NCBI GenBank assembly: GCA_027924585.1
Contig: BSBM01000964.1
Span: forward strand, 4,915,001-4,979,000
Direction: 5' to 3'
Length of the DNA: 64,000 nucleotides
Source of the DNA: Larix kaempferi
Taxonomy: Eukaryota; Streptophyta; Pinopsida; Pinales; Pinaceae
A program made the translations under genes and the position numbers. Shown here piece by piece: positions 1 through 11,633 of the stretch. Within the stretch, counting starts at the first letter, position 1; each line of letters opens with the position of its first letter. Under the pieces are notes generated by a model. The model made no database searches and had not been told where the DNA came from. It worked only from the letters and a program-made list of their open reading frames with translations.

Positions 1-232
1 AAGAATAAAAATATGATGATGATAAAGAGGTTGATGAGCAAGAGGGTGATGATGATGATGTTGATGATGATGATGATGATGTTTTAGTCTTGATAATTGT
101 TCATTTCCTTACTAAGATTCTCTTTGTTTCGAGAATAATTTAATATTCTCTACTAAACAGGGCCAACCACATGAAGGTGGAAGCTCTTATGGCCCCTCCA
201 CCCCCTCACATCACTCTCAATTCCACATAACT
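1..232 (+). other. Possible 3' part of a second, convergent CACTA gene
   Basis: A GAT-rich stretch (about 18-84) reads as an acidic Asp-rich peptide on the plus strand. It is followed by an AT-rich gap and then, after a potential acceptor (AAACAG at about 155-160), a short open stretch beginning GQPHEGGSSYGPSTPS. CACTA elements usually carry a second gene besides the transposase, and this would be convergent with it. There is no recognisable domain and the upstream part is outside the window. It could equally be a simple GAT microsatellite beside non-coding DNA. Confidence 0.2.
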
Positions 233-378
233 CGACAAACATATCTATGTACAAAAAAATTAAATGTCTTTTTTGTCATACTCTATAAAAAGCAATGTTT
301 CTAATTATAACATACAGGAAAATGGAAACCCATGACTAAGAAATAGTTAATTTATTATTACTGCATACCTCGTAAACT

Positions 379-1110
379 TCAATGGTGTTCATCATCTTCT
401 TCATTCACTTCATCATCTGTACTATCATCCGATGATCCAGATTCAACATTGTAAGGATTGGCCATATCACCATTGTCGTCGATGTCAGTTACGATCATCA
501 TGTCATCGTCGATATCATTTTCATGGAGTACATTTTTTGATATATCATTTGATTCAAGAAGTTCTCCGACGTCTTCTTCTGGAACATGATCATCTAACTT
601 ATGTTGATCATGATCATCTTCAACGACATCTTCTTCTTTGAGAACTTCTTCATTACCTTCATCTACGTTCTACTTTAACGGCATTCCCCTTGGATTGTGT
701 CTCATAGCAAATGACCAACCCGCTCTACCTGGAACCTCAAAATAAAATACCTGTTCACATTGGGTTGGAAGAACATAGGGCTCCGTTCCTGGCTCAAACA
801 ACCTTGTATTTACCATGGTAGATCCATTATCATGTTCAATAATTGTTTTATTAGGATCACGTTGATTCAATCAACACCTGTACCATTTGACAACAAACAT
901 AAATACATTGAAGGAGTTAAAGTCACACTGAAGAATGTCTTCCAGATACCCATTGTATAGATTTTCAGAGAGTTCTAGATGTTTGTCACTTCTAGAAGAA
1001 ACATTGGTCACCTCAAAGACTGCAGATATCCCATAATCAGATGTTTTCTTTGTTTCATCCAACTTTTTGATGCGATATCTACATCCATTGCACCACATAG
1101 CCTTATGGTG
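379..1110 (-). other. DUF4216 segment and acidic C-terminal tail
   Basis: The minus strand at 1098-870 opens with MWCNGCRYRIKKLDE and includes YGISAVFEVTN; the next frame, 870-670, carries PYVLPTQCEQVFYFEVP. The latter matches the PFxLAxQAxQVFY core of DUF4216. An in-frame TAG follows MPLK, and the reading continues as an Asp/Glu-rich tail to TGA at 381-379. Such acidic tails are common at the end of CACTA transposases. An intermediate block at 1423-1235 (MKVWIKRCEQSGHGISWEGV) probably belongs to the same gene, between DUF4218 and DUF4216. Confidence 0.75.
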
Positions 1111-1618
1111 TTTTACCTACAACAAGCCAGATAGGAAAAGATTACATAATGATCGAATATTTATGATTAACTAGTGCATGTTTATAATGCCATATAAGGA
1201 AAAAAATCAGCGTGACGTACAATGACATTATTTTTTACAAAAAAAAAATAGTGTGGATGATTAATATGCTTACCTGCTTATCTCTTAAACCTCTTGCTAA
1301 ATCAATTTCCCTTTGTGTTAGATTGGTGTCTCCATTGCGATGTGCAGCTTTAACAAATGAAGCCACACCTTCCCATGATATTCCATGACCAGATTGTTCA
1401 CATCGTTTGATCCATACCTTCATCCAGTCAAGATTGTTTGGGATGTATAAATGAATTGCATCCCACTCTCGACCAACTATTTGATGACAATAAAATTAAA
1501 ATTCAATACAAATGTATAGTAACTTAACAAAGTATATTACACTATAAATTGATGCAAAATACTGAATATAAAAATAGAATATGTATGATATTATATATAC
1601 ATAAAAATCACCAGTCAA

Positions 1619-2044
1619 ATGTGTTATATTACCTTTCACCTTCCTCGATCTACCTTCCCCTTCGGGTACTCCCCTTCAAAACTCTTATTGGATTTCGGAT
1701 CACAAATGCGACGTAAATTGAGCTTTTTTGCTAATTTAGGAAGATATTCACTAATATACAACATGTTTTTGTATACCATATATCAATCTATCATAGAACC
1801 CTCAGCATATGCTCGTTGTCTGACCAAACCCTTCATAAATTTCAAGTGCCTCTCAACCATCCACATGGACCTTGAGTGTGCAGGTCCACACAGTTCAATC
1901 TCCTCAACTTGGTGTATGAGGTAGTGTTCTTGTGCATTGAAAAATGTTGAAGGTAGATGCTTCTACATTTCACACATGAGATGAGGAATTTCTCTCCTCC
2001 AATACTTTATGTCTTCTTTATGGAATTCTTTAGATGACAACCAT
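1619..2044 (-). other. DUF4218 segment of the CACTA transposase
   Basis: After an acceptor at about 2045, the minus strand reads EIPHLMCEM, a stop, then HLPSTFFNAQEHYLIHQVEEIELCGPAHSRSMWMVERHLKFMKG (quoted in pieces: HLPSTFFNAQEHYLIHQVEE; IELCGPAHSRSMWMVERHLK). The pattern of hydrophobic residues, the CGPAHSRSMW stretch and the VERHLK stretch are the DUF4218 signature found C-terminal to TNP2. The segment ends in a basic region near 1620. One in-frame TAG is visible early in the block. Confidence 0.8.
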
Positions 2045-2362
2045 CTACAAGTGACATGACAACAAAATCAAGAGATTAAAGGAAAAAAACATTATATTAC
2101 GTAACATGAATTACAGAACGAAAATCAAATATAAGTTCTATGTTGAATTAAACAAATACTAAGCGCATGGAAAAAATCACCACTTACCTCATGTATTTCC
2201 TGAGACTATATATTATTTGCTTGATATTGTTGTCGAAGTTGTCCAGGATAGAGAGAGGTAGAACATTATGTAACAATAATATACAAATCGTTTCATTTTA
2301 TCAACAAAGAGTAGACAAACAAAAAATATACCAACCATATTCACTGGAATAGGAAAAAAAAA

Positions 2363-4720
2363 TTAAATCCATACTATAATAATTACCTTCATGAAGACAT
2401 GCCAATTGTGAGTTTTCACCCCCGCAAAATCACCTTTCTTTGTTATGATATTCTTCATGTTCGCACAAAATTCGGTGGGAAATTTAATTTTTCGAATGAC
2501 TTCTTTTACAACATTACTTTGCTGGTCCGTTAACATCCATGGAAGTGAGTTTATATTAATTTTCTCTCCGTTGATATGAAATTGAATGACGTCTTTCATT
2601 GCATGGTTGCTATCTTGAATGTCTTTGCAAATTTTGACAATTGTTTCTTTGTCACTCCTTCCATCCAATATTCACCATAATTTTTTGGTCACATTCTTTC
2701 TGATATGCATTGTATCGAATAGATGAGCAATTTGTAGGTGCTCATAGTAGGGAAACCTACTAAATTGTCTAGGATAACTTTTCATTCCTCATGGAATCCC
2801 ATTAATGCCTTCTTGATCACATGAACGACAATCATGAAATTACATAAATCAATGTCAATTACAGTAAACAACACACAATATAAAAAACTACAATATAACA
2901 TATCATATACAATGATTCATTATTCGTACCTTGACAATTGCTATTATATTGCAACTTCCATAGGTGAGGTGTCATTCTCTACGGTTTTAATGTAGTCTCT
3001 TCCTTGCCATTGAACATATGTTTTTCGGTAGTTCAATACCTGTGATTCTTAGAGAGGAAGTGCCTATACTCATCAAACACCTCCTTGCCTAAGCTTTTTG
3101 GACGACGAGATTTGATCTTAGGACCACAAACTAGACATGCAAATTTCCCCTTTGTCTGAAGACCTACATAAAGAGATGGAATATCTATGTCAATTATAAT
3201 TATATACAAAATGTCTAGATTATTTAGAAAAACATGCATGTGTAGTATATTAACTAGTAGTTCGTATAATTTTTTGCAAATAAAGTGGAACTTATAATTA
3301 CATACCACAGAAATGGGTTAAACCTGGGGCATCATGTATTGTCCATACAAGCATTGCATGGAATTGAAATTAAATTTTTCGTATTGGTCTAGATATGTCA
3401 TACATAGTGATGCCATTCCATAACTTCAGTAGCTTTTCAATAAGAGGTTCGATATATACATTCATATCTTTGACTTGGTACTTACCTGATTGATTTGAAC
3501 ATATAAAAAATATAATTATGAGATGTACCATTTAGATTATATATATTAAACAATATTGCACAATAGAAAAACATTAAATATATATATGACATTATACGAC
3601 AAAAATACGACAAATGAGATACCACTACATTTAAAAAAAAAACTGTAGGGTTCGTACCTGGAACAATCATCGACAACATTATGTGCTCCCTCTTGATTGT
3701 AAACCATGGAGGAATGTTGTTGTTGATAACAAAAATAGGCCACACCAAGTAAACGGATCTCATCTCTACAAATGGATTGACACCATCTGCTGCCAAAGAA
3801 ATCCTAAGATTACGAGGTTCTTCTTTAAAGTGAGGCCATTTTTCCTCCATATCTCTAAATGCAGACCCATCTGCAGGCATCTGAATAATGTTGTCTTGAC
3901 TTCTGTTCCGTGCATGGTAATCCATAAACTGCACTATGTTTTTTCACCTGAACAGTCATTGCAAACGTGGAATAATGAGAATATAATGTAGAACCTTGAG
4001 AGGCACCTTTTTAGTTACTTGATCTGTGCGATATACACTGATATGAAATTTAGGACATTCTGTTGCAAATTCATGCTGATTGTAATATAGAACATGGTCA
4101 TTGGGACATGCATGAATTGCTTCATATTGCATTCCAATTTTTTTCATGATGGAAGATAAATCTTGATATGTGCGAGGTAAAATATTTGACTGTGGTAACA
4201 AATATTCACCTATCATGCTACAACAAATTAAAATAAAAATCTAGTTAATATAATATAGAAATAATATTAATGAAACAAATTTCATCCATAATAATTTGAC
4301 TTATATATGAATTAAAAATAAAATACACAATCATATATAATATTTTGTGATGGGATATATTACATACCTTAACATCCGTATGACTGATATGTTTGAAATA
4401 CCATTCATAACCTTCAAGTTCATTATCAACAATATAGCAGAGAGAAGATTTGTCTTGGAGCCCTCATAAAGGGGTTCGTATGCCTTATCAAGAAGAGGTA
4501 TATCATTAATATCATCAAAATGTTCATAAATTTCATGATCATGATCATCATCCATTCCAACATTAAATGAATCATGGATCAAATTATTTGTAACATAATC
4601 TTCAACTATGTTATCAATATGATCATTAACTTGTTCTCCATTAATATTCATAGCTCCATGTTCCTCCGGTACTTGTTTTGGAAGCACTTCCTCCGGACAA
4701 TATGCCATAGGATGTCTTTC
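2363..4720 (-). other. TNP2 catalytic-core remnant (several exons)
   Basis: Successive blocks match the TNP2 family. The 4720-4368 block has YEPLYEGSKTNLLSAILLIM. The 4217-3658 block has IHACPNDHVLYY, a KVPLKVLHY stretch, MPADGSAFRDM and RNLRISLAADGVNPF. The block from 3163 has TKGKFACLVCGPKI and RHFLSKNHRY. The region near 2760-2700 has LFDTMHIRKNV, and the 2668-2363 block ends in THNWHVFM. Stops interrupt the frame after the PRLQ motif (about 3955) and after NHRY (about 3033). About 300 bp of AT-rich intron-like sequence lies between some blocks. This is the nuclease part of the protein in functional relatives. Confidence 0.85.
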
Positions 4721-5367
4721 CTTTATAATTACATGAAACAATCAATAGATAAAAGTTATTATAAGAAATTCAAATGCAAAAAGTACAAATTTCAAATGCA
4801 AAATGTAAACATTTATGTGATGCATTTAAAATGTAACAAATTTTTTACTGTTGGGATGAAAAGAACAATGACCAATTGTACTAGTGTTGGTCAAATAGGT
4901 GCATCCAAACTATCCAAGAGACATACTAATTGACCCAATTACTGAGCAAAGTTACTAAAAAATAACTCAAAATTTCTCATACTGTCCACTAAGGTAAGAT
5001 AAACGATGCTATGGTTTCTATAGAGAAAATATAAGAGAAATTACAACATGCCAATATAGTCGTTATTTCTATTATCATGATGGAAAGTGTCACAAATCTA
5101 GAGAGTTAAGGGCTTTCCCCGGTGAGTGGGTTAGTCTCACTAATGAACAAATAAATGAGTTATTCTACTATACCATAGATTCAACATGCTCAAAAGAAAA
5201 AAAATTATAATAAATATTAAATATTAAAATAATATTTATTGTCCATGTTAGTCCCCATCTATTGAAACCACAATCAATAGATATATAAGTTAATATAAGA
5301 AATGTTAAAATAATACATAAATTTACAAAAGCAATCAAAATAAAAACATATATAATGTAAAACTTAC

Positions 5368-5580
5368 AAATGGATGGTATTCATGGCCCCCCTCAGCGTG
5401 CCCATGCTCCCTACAATGTTTTGTGGCTGTTGTGATCAAAATTCTTCTCCTCTTAAATCCCCTGCATTGACTACATGGAAAATAGCATTTCCCATCACCT
5501 CTTATTTCAACTCCTTCCCACAATCTAGCAAGCAATTATCGATTTTGTTCGTCTGGATCAGGAATATTGCTAGTTGACAT
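5368..5580 (-). other. Transposase exon 1: transposase-associated domain
   Basis: The exon starts with ATG at 5580 and reads a short leader, a TAA stop, and then LLARLWEGVEIRGDGKCYFP. A cysteine-rich segment (CSQC) follows, and the exon ends in a YHPF motif typical of this small N-terminal domain. It stops at a consensus donor (GTAAGT, complement of 5362-5367). The stop at codon 15 would abolish the product unless a downstream start were used. The domain is known to precede TNP2 in plant CACTA transposases, where it probably helps bind the element ends. Confidence 0.75.
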
Positions 5581-5769
5581 TTTCTCGTAAAGAGCTTGAA
5601 TGAAGATTATCGATCTTAGAAAATGAATCTCCACACTTCGCTCGCTTGAATGACAAAAACAATGGAAATAATGAAAAACAGTTCACCGAATAAAAAAACT
5701 TCCGCAAACCATCGCTTATATGGAAAACATGTCGGAATGTTTTGATATTTATAGATTTTAAAAGTCATT

Positions 5770-6080
5770 GGTCCATCGGATATTCGATGACTAGAACCTA
5801 GTTACCGTTGGTGATTTGGTGTCGGACATCCGACATCCTTGGGTTTCAAAAGACGTTGGATGTCCGACGACCTAGGTCTTGACATGGTGTCGGATATCCA
5901 CAGAGCCGTCGGATATCCACAAGGTCGTCGGATATCCCAGGGGTCTTGTTAGATATCCACAAATTCATCGGATATCCGACGGGTCCTTCTATCAATTTAA
6001 GAAAAAAGATCAAAATTTATAATTTTTAAGGTGAAATCCGATGACACAGTCATTTTCTTCGGAGTTCGTCGGATTTTCTT
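5770..6080. repeat. CACTA subterminal repeats
   Basis: At least seven degenerate copies of a GTCGGATATCC / GTTGGATGTCC motif occur in direct and inverted orientation (for example near 5774, 5821, 5856, 5889, 5908, 5927 and 5968). They lie between the transposase start and the right terminus. Subterminal repeat clusters of this kind are the binding sites of CACTA transposition proteins in characterised elements. The motif is partly palindromic (GGATATCC). Confidence 0.8.
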
Positions 6081-6101
6081 GTCAGATTTTGGGTTCAAAT
6101 A

Positions 6102-6112
6102 TTGTAGTGTCA
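6102..6112. repeat. CACTA right terminus and presumed target duplication
   Basis: TTGTAGTG (6102-6109) is the element end and TCA (6110-6112) the likely 3-bp target duplication. The uninterrupted site is visible in the other LTR of element B at 27265-27267, in the context GCATTCATTTG. The left partner is outside the window. Confidence 0.82.
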
Positions 6113-6507
6113 TTTGTAAAAGAGAATGGGAAGGGAGGCTGATAGGCTCTCCGATTCTCAGGGTTTGTAACTACATTTTGATTATGCCTTCCATGGTTTC
6201 GATGGCATGACCATTGACCTGTAACTGGCCATAAAAGTGTTGTAAGAGAGAGTAGTGTATAGTGTTGATACCAAGGATGTGGTGCATTCGGTTTTGATAC
6301 CGCGACCTGCTGCTAGAAAGGTTTTGTCGGATGCTTCTAGGGTTTTGCAGTGTTTACAAAATGAAGGTTTTTATGAGCGTACAATGTTGAGTGTTTAGAC
6401 ATGCTTCGGCAATGTAAAACGAGTCGAGTCTGGACTCTTCTTACTAGAGTTTGGAAGCAGTGCTCCTAGCACATACCGTAAGCATGGAAGAAGCTGTTAA
6501 AAATGAG

Positions 6508-6572
6508 GTAATGTGTTAAGCGTCAAAATGTATTTTCAGTTGCTAACTAAAGGCATTGTAATTTGTTTTTAG
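6508..6572 (+). other. Candidate GT-AG intron in B LTR (opposite to gag-pol)
   Basis: The donor is GAG|GTAATG and the acceptor is a T-rich tract ending TTTTTAG|GTTTTCG, giving a 65-bp intron. The same structure is present in the B 5' LTR at 27663-27727. Upstream is a short ATG-initiated exon (MEEAVKN) that meets a stop soon after splicing, so a protein product is doubtful here. The direction is opposite to the element's own genes. Confidence 0.35.
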
Positions 6573-8072
6573 GTTTTCGTTCTCATTTAACCCTGCGTAA
6601 TGTGATGCCTTGGGAGGTTTAGCTTGTTGAGCACGAAGCTGGCGATGGCCGTAAGGATATGGATGCTCGATGTCACAATAAGCCTCGGTGTCATCCTTTA
6701 GGGGTTTCCTGGATGTTTCAAGAAAATGGCACCAAGCAAGTTCGTGTTAGGCCGAGAGTTGGTTTAATTTTTAAGATTTTGTTCTCGCTGGGATTTGGAA
6801 ATGTTTTAGTCTTGATTGTATTAAAACCTAAGCCGTAAGGCCTTTTTGTTATTTTAAGGTCTTTGACCTATGAGCCGTAGCTCTCATTGGCTTCACGATG
6901 AAGTTTCTTGGTTACTGTATGTTCTTTTGTGTTTGATATTAAAAAGAAAGACTGTTTCGAAAAAAATGAGAAGTTTGGCTTCTGTCTAGAAATATTTTTG
7001 TCTGAGAATTTAAATGTCTTTTATGAAACCTTGCAGAATGATTTTCGTCTGGAAATGATTCTAGTTTTAAAGTTGTAATGCAAGACAGTTTAACCTTCGT
7101 CCCTAACTTATATTATTTTTAATTCGGAATGCATGAGTGGGAAATGATTTTGCAAGAAACTCAAATGCAGATAAACGTAGAGTAATAATTTGGCATTTTA
7201 GATGTTATTTGTTAGTTTGTTGGTTATCAAAATTATATAGGGCAGAGCCCGGTTCTGTGTGTTGAAATATTATAAGGGTTAAGTTTTATTTTACAAAATA
7301 AGTTGTAGAGACTGGGTTGTAACCCTACTGCATGAAACTTTGCTTTGCTTTTGTTTAAGGGTTTCAAACCCTGGAAACAAAGTTTAAAAGGATATTATTT
7401 ATTATGTAAATATATAGTTAGTTTGAAATGAAAGCTTATAGTAGTCGGATGTATTATTACTGTAAGTGTATAATGAAATTTATTTGTATTCTTAGGTTAT
7501 AATATTAACTTCATTTTTGTTATAAGATACTTATGCCATGATTATCGATGAAGAAAGATTTTATATAGTAGTTATTTAAGCTCGAAAGGATCTTTGTATT
7601 GTCCAAGTTTATACGAGTAGTTTGTTAATATTTATGCAATGAGTTTTTTTAGATTAATATGAAAGAGACTCTATGTAATTTATTTGGTTTTTACATTCTA
7701 TTTCTGCTATAGTTTGAAATGAAATTTCTTGGAATACAATGCTGATATAAATAAAAGATAGAATTTTATCATTAAGCCTAAACAATGAAGTATTTGGAAT
7801 ATTTGTATTTTCTGTTTAAAATTCTAAGATGTCTACTTAAATAAGACAACAATACAGTACTGAAATAGTTTAGCTCTGTTATAAAAGAATTCATTTAAAT
7901 TTATTCATTGCATGAGATCCTTCTTATCCTAAATACTCTTCCATGTACTAGAGTACGACACTGTATCTAGTGTGTGGAAAAATACAGGGAAGCATTTAAT
8001 ATTCAATCATTCTATCATTTAACTAAATCATCCATATTCCATTTTGTTCTAACAGTCCTAATTTACAGAAAT

Positions 8073-8077
8073 AAAAT
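8073..8077. repeat. Target-site duplication of element A (left), AAAAT
   Basis: AAAAT precedes the A LTR start (TGACGC) and recurs exactly at 14177-14181 after the other LTR end (CATCA). The B 5' LTR has one AAAAT at the same position (about 28644-28648). Confidence 0.93.
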
Positions 8078-9038
8078 TGACGCAAGTCGCCTTACGAAAA
8101 TAAGGTTCTTGCTTAACAATACACACGACACAAACCACAATGATCATAGAAACAAGGTGTAGAACAAGATGCCTGGATTGGCTTATATTACTTCTCTAAA
8201 ATCGGTTACAATGTAAAATAACTATAAGCAAATAACTAACTACAATCGGCATCATCCGTTAAAACATTGAAGTAACTATGGTGTGTTCTCCCTGTGTGTC
8301 GACCTCACCCTCTCCTGGTTCACCTCGGAACTCTGAGCTATGGTTCGATCTCAACACTCTACACTTAGCCAGTGTGACTCTTCACAACTCTCTCGGCTCT
8401 GCACTCTGCTCTCTCCTCTACTGCTTCCTTCTCTTTTTAGACTGAAGACCTTTCCTTCCTCTTCTACTCTGCAGGTGCTATTTCCAAGATTATTACAATC
8501 CCGAGACATGCGTTCCCTTCCATTCACCGATCCTGCCAAATCCTACGAACCTGCACTGTCATCTCCTATCCATGCTGCATAGCCTCTGTCCATGACGTCC
8601 ACTGTCATGTCCTTCACCAACTTGCAATAACTGTAATAAATTCCTCAGTAACCCCGGACGACTATTGGTATAGTCTCTTAACTTTTCTGTCCTTCCGACC
8701 CTGCTACAACAGTCAGTCACGTCTCGACTGTCCTGTCGGCTCACTCTTCCCATCACACTTGGCTTCACCAAAACTTGTCGTGTCGTAGTTCAACCACTTG
8801 TCGACTATCCGACCTCTTACATCGCTCATCATCTGTCGACCATTCCCTGTTGATCCTCAACCTCCCGTGACATCTGTTGTTCCTTCAGTCAGCCGCACCC
8901 GACTGCTTCTGCTTGACTTGTTGACTTCGACAAGTCAACCCACTCCCCGTACCAGTGGTCATTGGCACTCCCGCTGGTTGGCTCCCTTCGATCGATTAAC
9001 TTCGACTAATCTGCCTAGGTCTCGATGCTCCTGCATCA
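8078..9038 (-). repeat. Element A 3' LTR
   Basis: The LTR is 961 bp, beginning TGACGC and ending GCATCA in plus-strand reading, which gives TG...CA ends in element orientation too. It aligns along its whole length with 13215-14176. To its right at 9039-9046 is GTCTCCCT, the complement of a short polypurine tract. Confidence 0.93.
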
Positions 9039-9284
9039 GTCTCCCTAAGTGAAAAAGAATCCAAATGCTTCGTCAGTCTCCTAAAATCCTCTTTGGAAAT
9101 CCACGTCGCTTCCTGCAACTCATCATTTGGTCCATCGCACCAAGTATTCCTTCATGTGCAATCTACGGGTATGCCCTACCTCGTATTCATCGATTACTTC
9201 TGCGATCCCTTCTTTATGCCGGTCTGGAATCTGTTCTGTCCAGTCGATATTGGTTCCTTCCCCCTTACTACTGCTTAACCCTTC

Positions 9285-10350
9285 TTATAATTTATACAGG
9301 TCTAAAACGTTGAACGTTGCTGAAATGTTGAAGTCTTTTGGCAATTCCAACACATAGGCATTGTCTGAAATCTTCTTCAGAATCTTGCATGGTCCTATCT
9401 TCTTCAACTTCAGCTTGTTGTATGTTCCTGTCAGAAATTGCTCCTTCTGCAAATATGCATAGACTAAGTCCCCTTCTTGGAATGACAATAGCGTCTTCCT
9501 CCGGTCGGCTCTCAACTTGTAGGCCACGTTACTCTTCTCGATGCACTTTCACACATTTTCATGAACTTCATGCATATGCTCTGCGAATGATTCTGCATCT
9601 GCGCTCTTCCTCGTTTCTGTCGGCAATTCGACCAAATATTACACTACATGTGGACTCCTCCCTTGAACAATCTGGAATGGGCTCAATCCTGTCGATTGAT
9701 TCATAGAATTGTTATACGCAAACTCTGCCTATGCCAACACATTTTCCCACTGCTTGGGTCTATCGGTCGCTAAACATCTCAGGAGGTTTCCCAAACTTCT
9801 GTTTACAACCTCGGTTTGTCCGTTTGTCTATGGATGATATGACGAACTAAACTCTAACTTCGTGTCAAGTTTCTTCCATAGGGTTCTCTAGAAATGCCCC
9901 ATGAATTTCATATCCCTATCCAACGTGATACTCATTGGAAACCCATGCAACCTGACTATTTCCTTAAAGAATAGTATAGCGATTCCTGTGGCATCACTTG
10001 TTTTCTTACATGGTATGAAATGTGCCATCTTCGAAAATCTATCGACTACAACAAATATTGAGTTGTTCCCCTATTGAGTCCTTGGTAATCCAAACACAAA
10101 ATCCATGCTAAGATGCTCCCACGGATTCTTTGGTACTGGAAATGGTGTATACAACCCCGTGTTCTGACTCCTTCCCTTTGCCAACTGGCAAATTTGACAT
10201 TGTCGAACCCATTTTCTGACATCTGTCGACATCCTTGGCCATAAATACTTTTCGTCAACCAGTGCTTTGGTCGTGTCGATCCCAAAGTGCCTTGCTAACC
10301 CACCATTATGAAATTCTCAGATTAGGTTCTCTCTCACTGATCCTCTGGGA
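9285..10350 (-). pseudogene. Element A integrase, disrupted
   Basis: The joined reading carries the zinc-binding part (CQICQ near 10200), then [18 protein letters not shown] and a TEVVNRSL stretch, which supply the D, D and E catalytic positions of a retroviral-type integrase. The C-terminal part at 9527-9285 ([12 protein letters not shown], then [17 protein letters not shown]) is the module that follows the core in Gypsy integrases. Several in-frame stops (after PRTQ, after MGHF, in HP*TNGQ and in the C-terminal linker) make it a pseudogene. No clear chromodomain is visible at the end. Confidence 0.85.
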
Positions 10351-11615
10351 ATACACAGCTGAATTCCCCTGAATAGGTAACCTTCTTGAATGAGATAACT
10401 CAAATATGGAGTTATGTCGGTGCTCCAAGGCTCACGACACACCTTCCATGCCTTCACAAAATCTTCGTCGGTCTCATACTCTGTATTCATGAAGAAACAC
10501 TTTTGCATGTTAATCATTAGCTTCTCTTCTTGCAATTTATGCAATACTTGTCGAACGTGCTCCAAATGTTCTAGCTTGGTCTGACTGAAAATCAGAATGT
10601 CGTCTAAATAGACTACAACAAACTTTCCCAAGAATGGCTTCAGTACCTCATTCATCAGTCTCATGAATGTATTGGGTGCATTAGTCAATCCGAATGGCAT
10701 GACTAACCACTCATATAACCCTTCTCTTGTCTCGAATGATGTCTTCCATTCATCTCCTTCTCTGACCCTAATCTGGTGATATCCACTCTTCAGGTCTAAT
10801 TTCTTAAAGTATGTTGTTCCACTTAGGCAATATATCAAGTCATCCATCCTCGGCAATGGAAATCGATACTTGATCGTGATCCTGTTGATGGCTCTGGAAT
10901 CAGTACACATTCTGCATTCCCCGCCCTGCTTTGGTGTCAATACTGCTGGTACTGCACATGGGCTCAAGCTTTCTCGGATCAATCCCCTGTCCAACAACTC
11001 TTGGACTTGCTGGTTGAGCTCCTGTCCCTCTGTTGGGCTCATCCTATATGGTGCTTTGTTTGGTAGACTCGACCCTAGAATCAAGTCGATCGAATGGGAT
11101 ATGCTCCTTATCAGCAGGAATCCCATCGGTTTCTCATCATCCATTATGTCCTGAAACTCTTCGAGCAACTCCTCGACTTCAACCGGAATGCTCTCCCAAT
11201 TGGTCATTCCTTCGACATAAGGTCCTTTTGGAATGATTGCAAAACATCCCGACTGCTTTTCCTCCTCTGCGAGGAATTCCTTGGCGGTGCTCATCAACAC
11301 TCGCTTCTCCCAAAGATTGCTCTCGTCGTCCTTACTATTGGTTGGATCTCCTCGCCTCGGCTTAAGAGTCCACTTCATGCCATTCTTCCACACTGTGACT
11401 GTGTTAGCTCGACCATCGTAGATCATCTTACGATCATATTTACATGGTCTCCCTAAAAATAGATGGCATGCATCCATGGGAACTACATCACACAGTACGC
11501 TGTCCTCCAATCCTTCAACTCTGAAGTTGATCAGGCACTGTCTGGTCACCTTGACATGGTGTCCTTTCTGCAACCATGAGATCTTGTAAGGGTGTGGGTG
11601 TTCTCGACACTTCAA
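10317..11615 (-). pseudogene. Element A protease end and reverse transcriptase, RNase H deleted
   Basis: This 432-codon open frame contains the end of the protease and its linker (CREHPHPYKISWLQ onward), then the RT fingers and palm: [47 protein letters not shown] and the catalytic YLDD. Right after KCFFMNTE (near 10490) the sequence jumps to the segment that normally precedes the integrase (DEDFVKAWKVC, IPRGSVRENL). The RT thumb, connection and whole RNase H domain are therefore missing. The frame stays open across the deletion. The ORF is separated from gag-protease by a stop near 11634. Confidence 0.85.
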
Positions 11616-11633
11616 CCCGATCTTGTCGATGAC

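Larger units (their letters stand above)
379..5580 (-). pseudogene. TNP2-type CACTA transposase, multi-exon, disrupted
   Basis: This is the remnant of the DNA-cutting transposase of a plant CACTA element. Reading leftward there are, in order: a transposase-associated domain (about 5580-5368), the TNP2 core (about 4720-2360), DUF4218 (about 2044-1619) and DUF4216 followed by an acidic tail (about 1110-379). Exon borders are visible: donors GTAAGT at 5367 and GTATGT at 4367, and acceptors before 4720, 4217, 3163 and 2044. The start codon at 5580 opens MSTSNIPDPDEQNR, which is followed at once by TAA. Further in-frame stops lie in the TNP2 core (near 3960 and 3030), in DUF4218 and before the acidic tail. 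Family identity is firm from domain order; the exact exon structure is inferred. Confidence 0.88.
1..6109 (-). mobile_element. CACTA (En/Spm) DNA transposon, partial
   Basis: The interval holds a degenerate TNP2-type transposase gene on the minus strand. Downstream of that gene's start is an array of subterminal repeats built on GTCGGATATCC-like units (about 5770-6080). The right end is TTGTAGTG at 6102-6109, the inverse of the CACTACAA terminus that defines the superfamily. The junction is confirmed by comparison: sequence from 6110 onward matches the 5' LTR of element B from 27265 onward, where no transposon is present, and TCA is the likely 3-bp target duplication. The left end lies beyond base 1. 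The element is a pseudogene carrier and cannot be autonomous as read. Confidence 0.9.
6110..8077 (-). mobile_element. Element B 3' LTR, inner segment (between CACTA and A)
   Basis: This matches the B 5' LTR from 27265 to about 28650. It retains about 600 bp (roughly 6960-7560) that the 5' copy has lost. It is cut on the left by the CACTA element and on the right by element A at the AAAAT target site. It holds the plus-strand candidate intron at 6508-6572. No other gene is visible. Confidence 0.88.

Noticed and set aside
8340-9357. Several plus-strand ORFs of 60-85 codons in the A LTR.
   Set aside because: They are Leu/Ser-rich products of the T/C-rich LTR strand, and the matching frames in the second LTR differ in length and residues.
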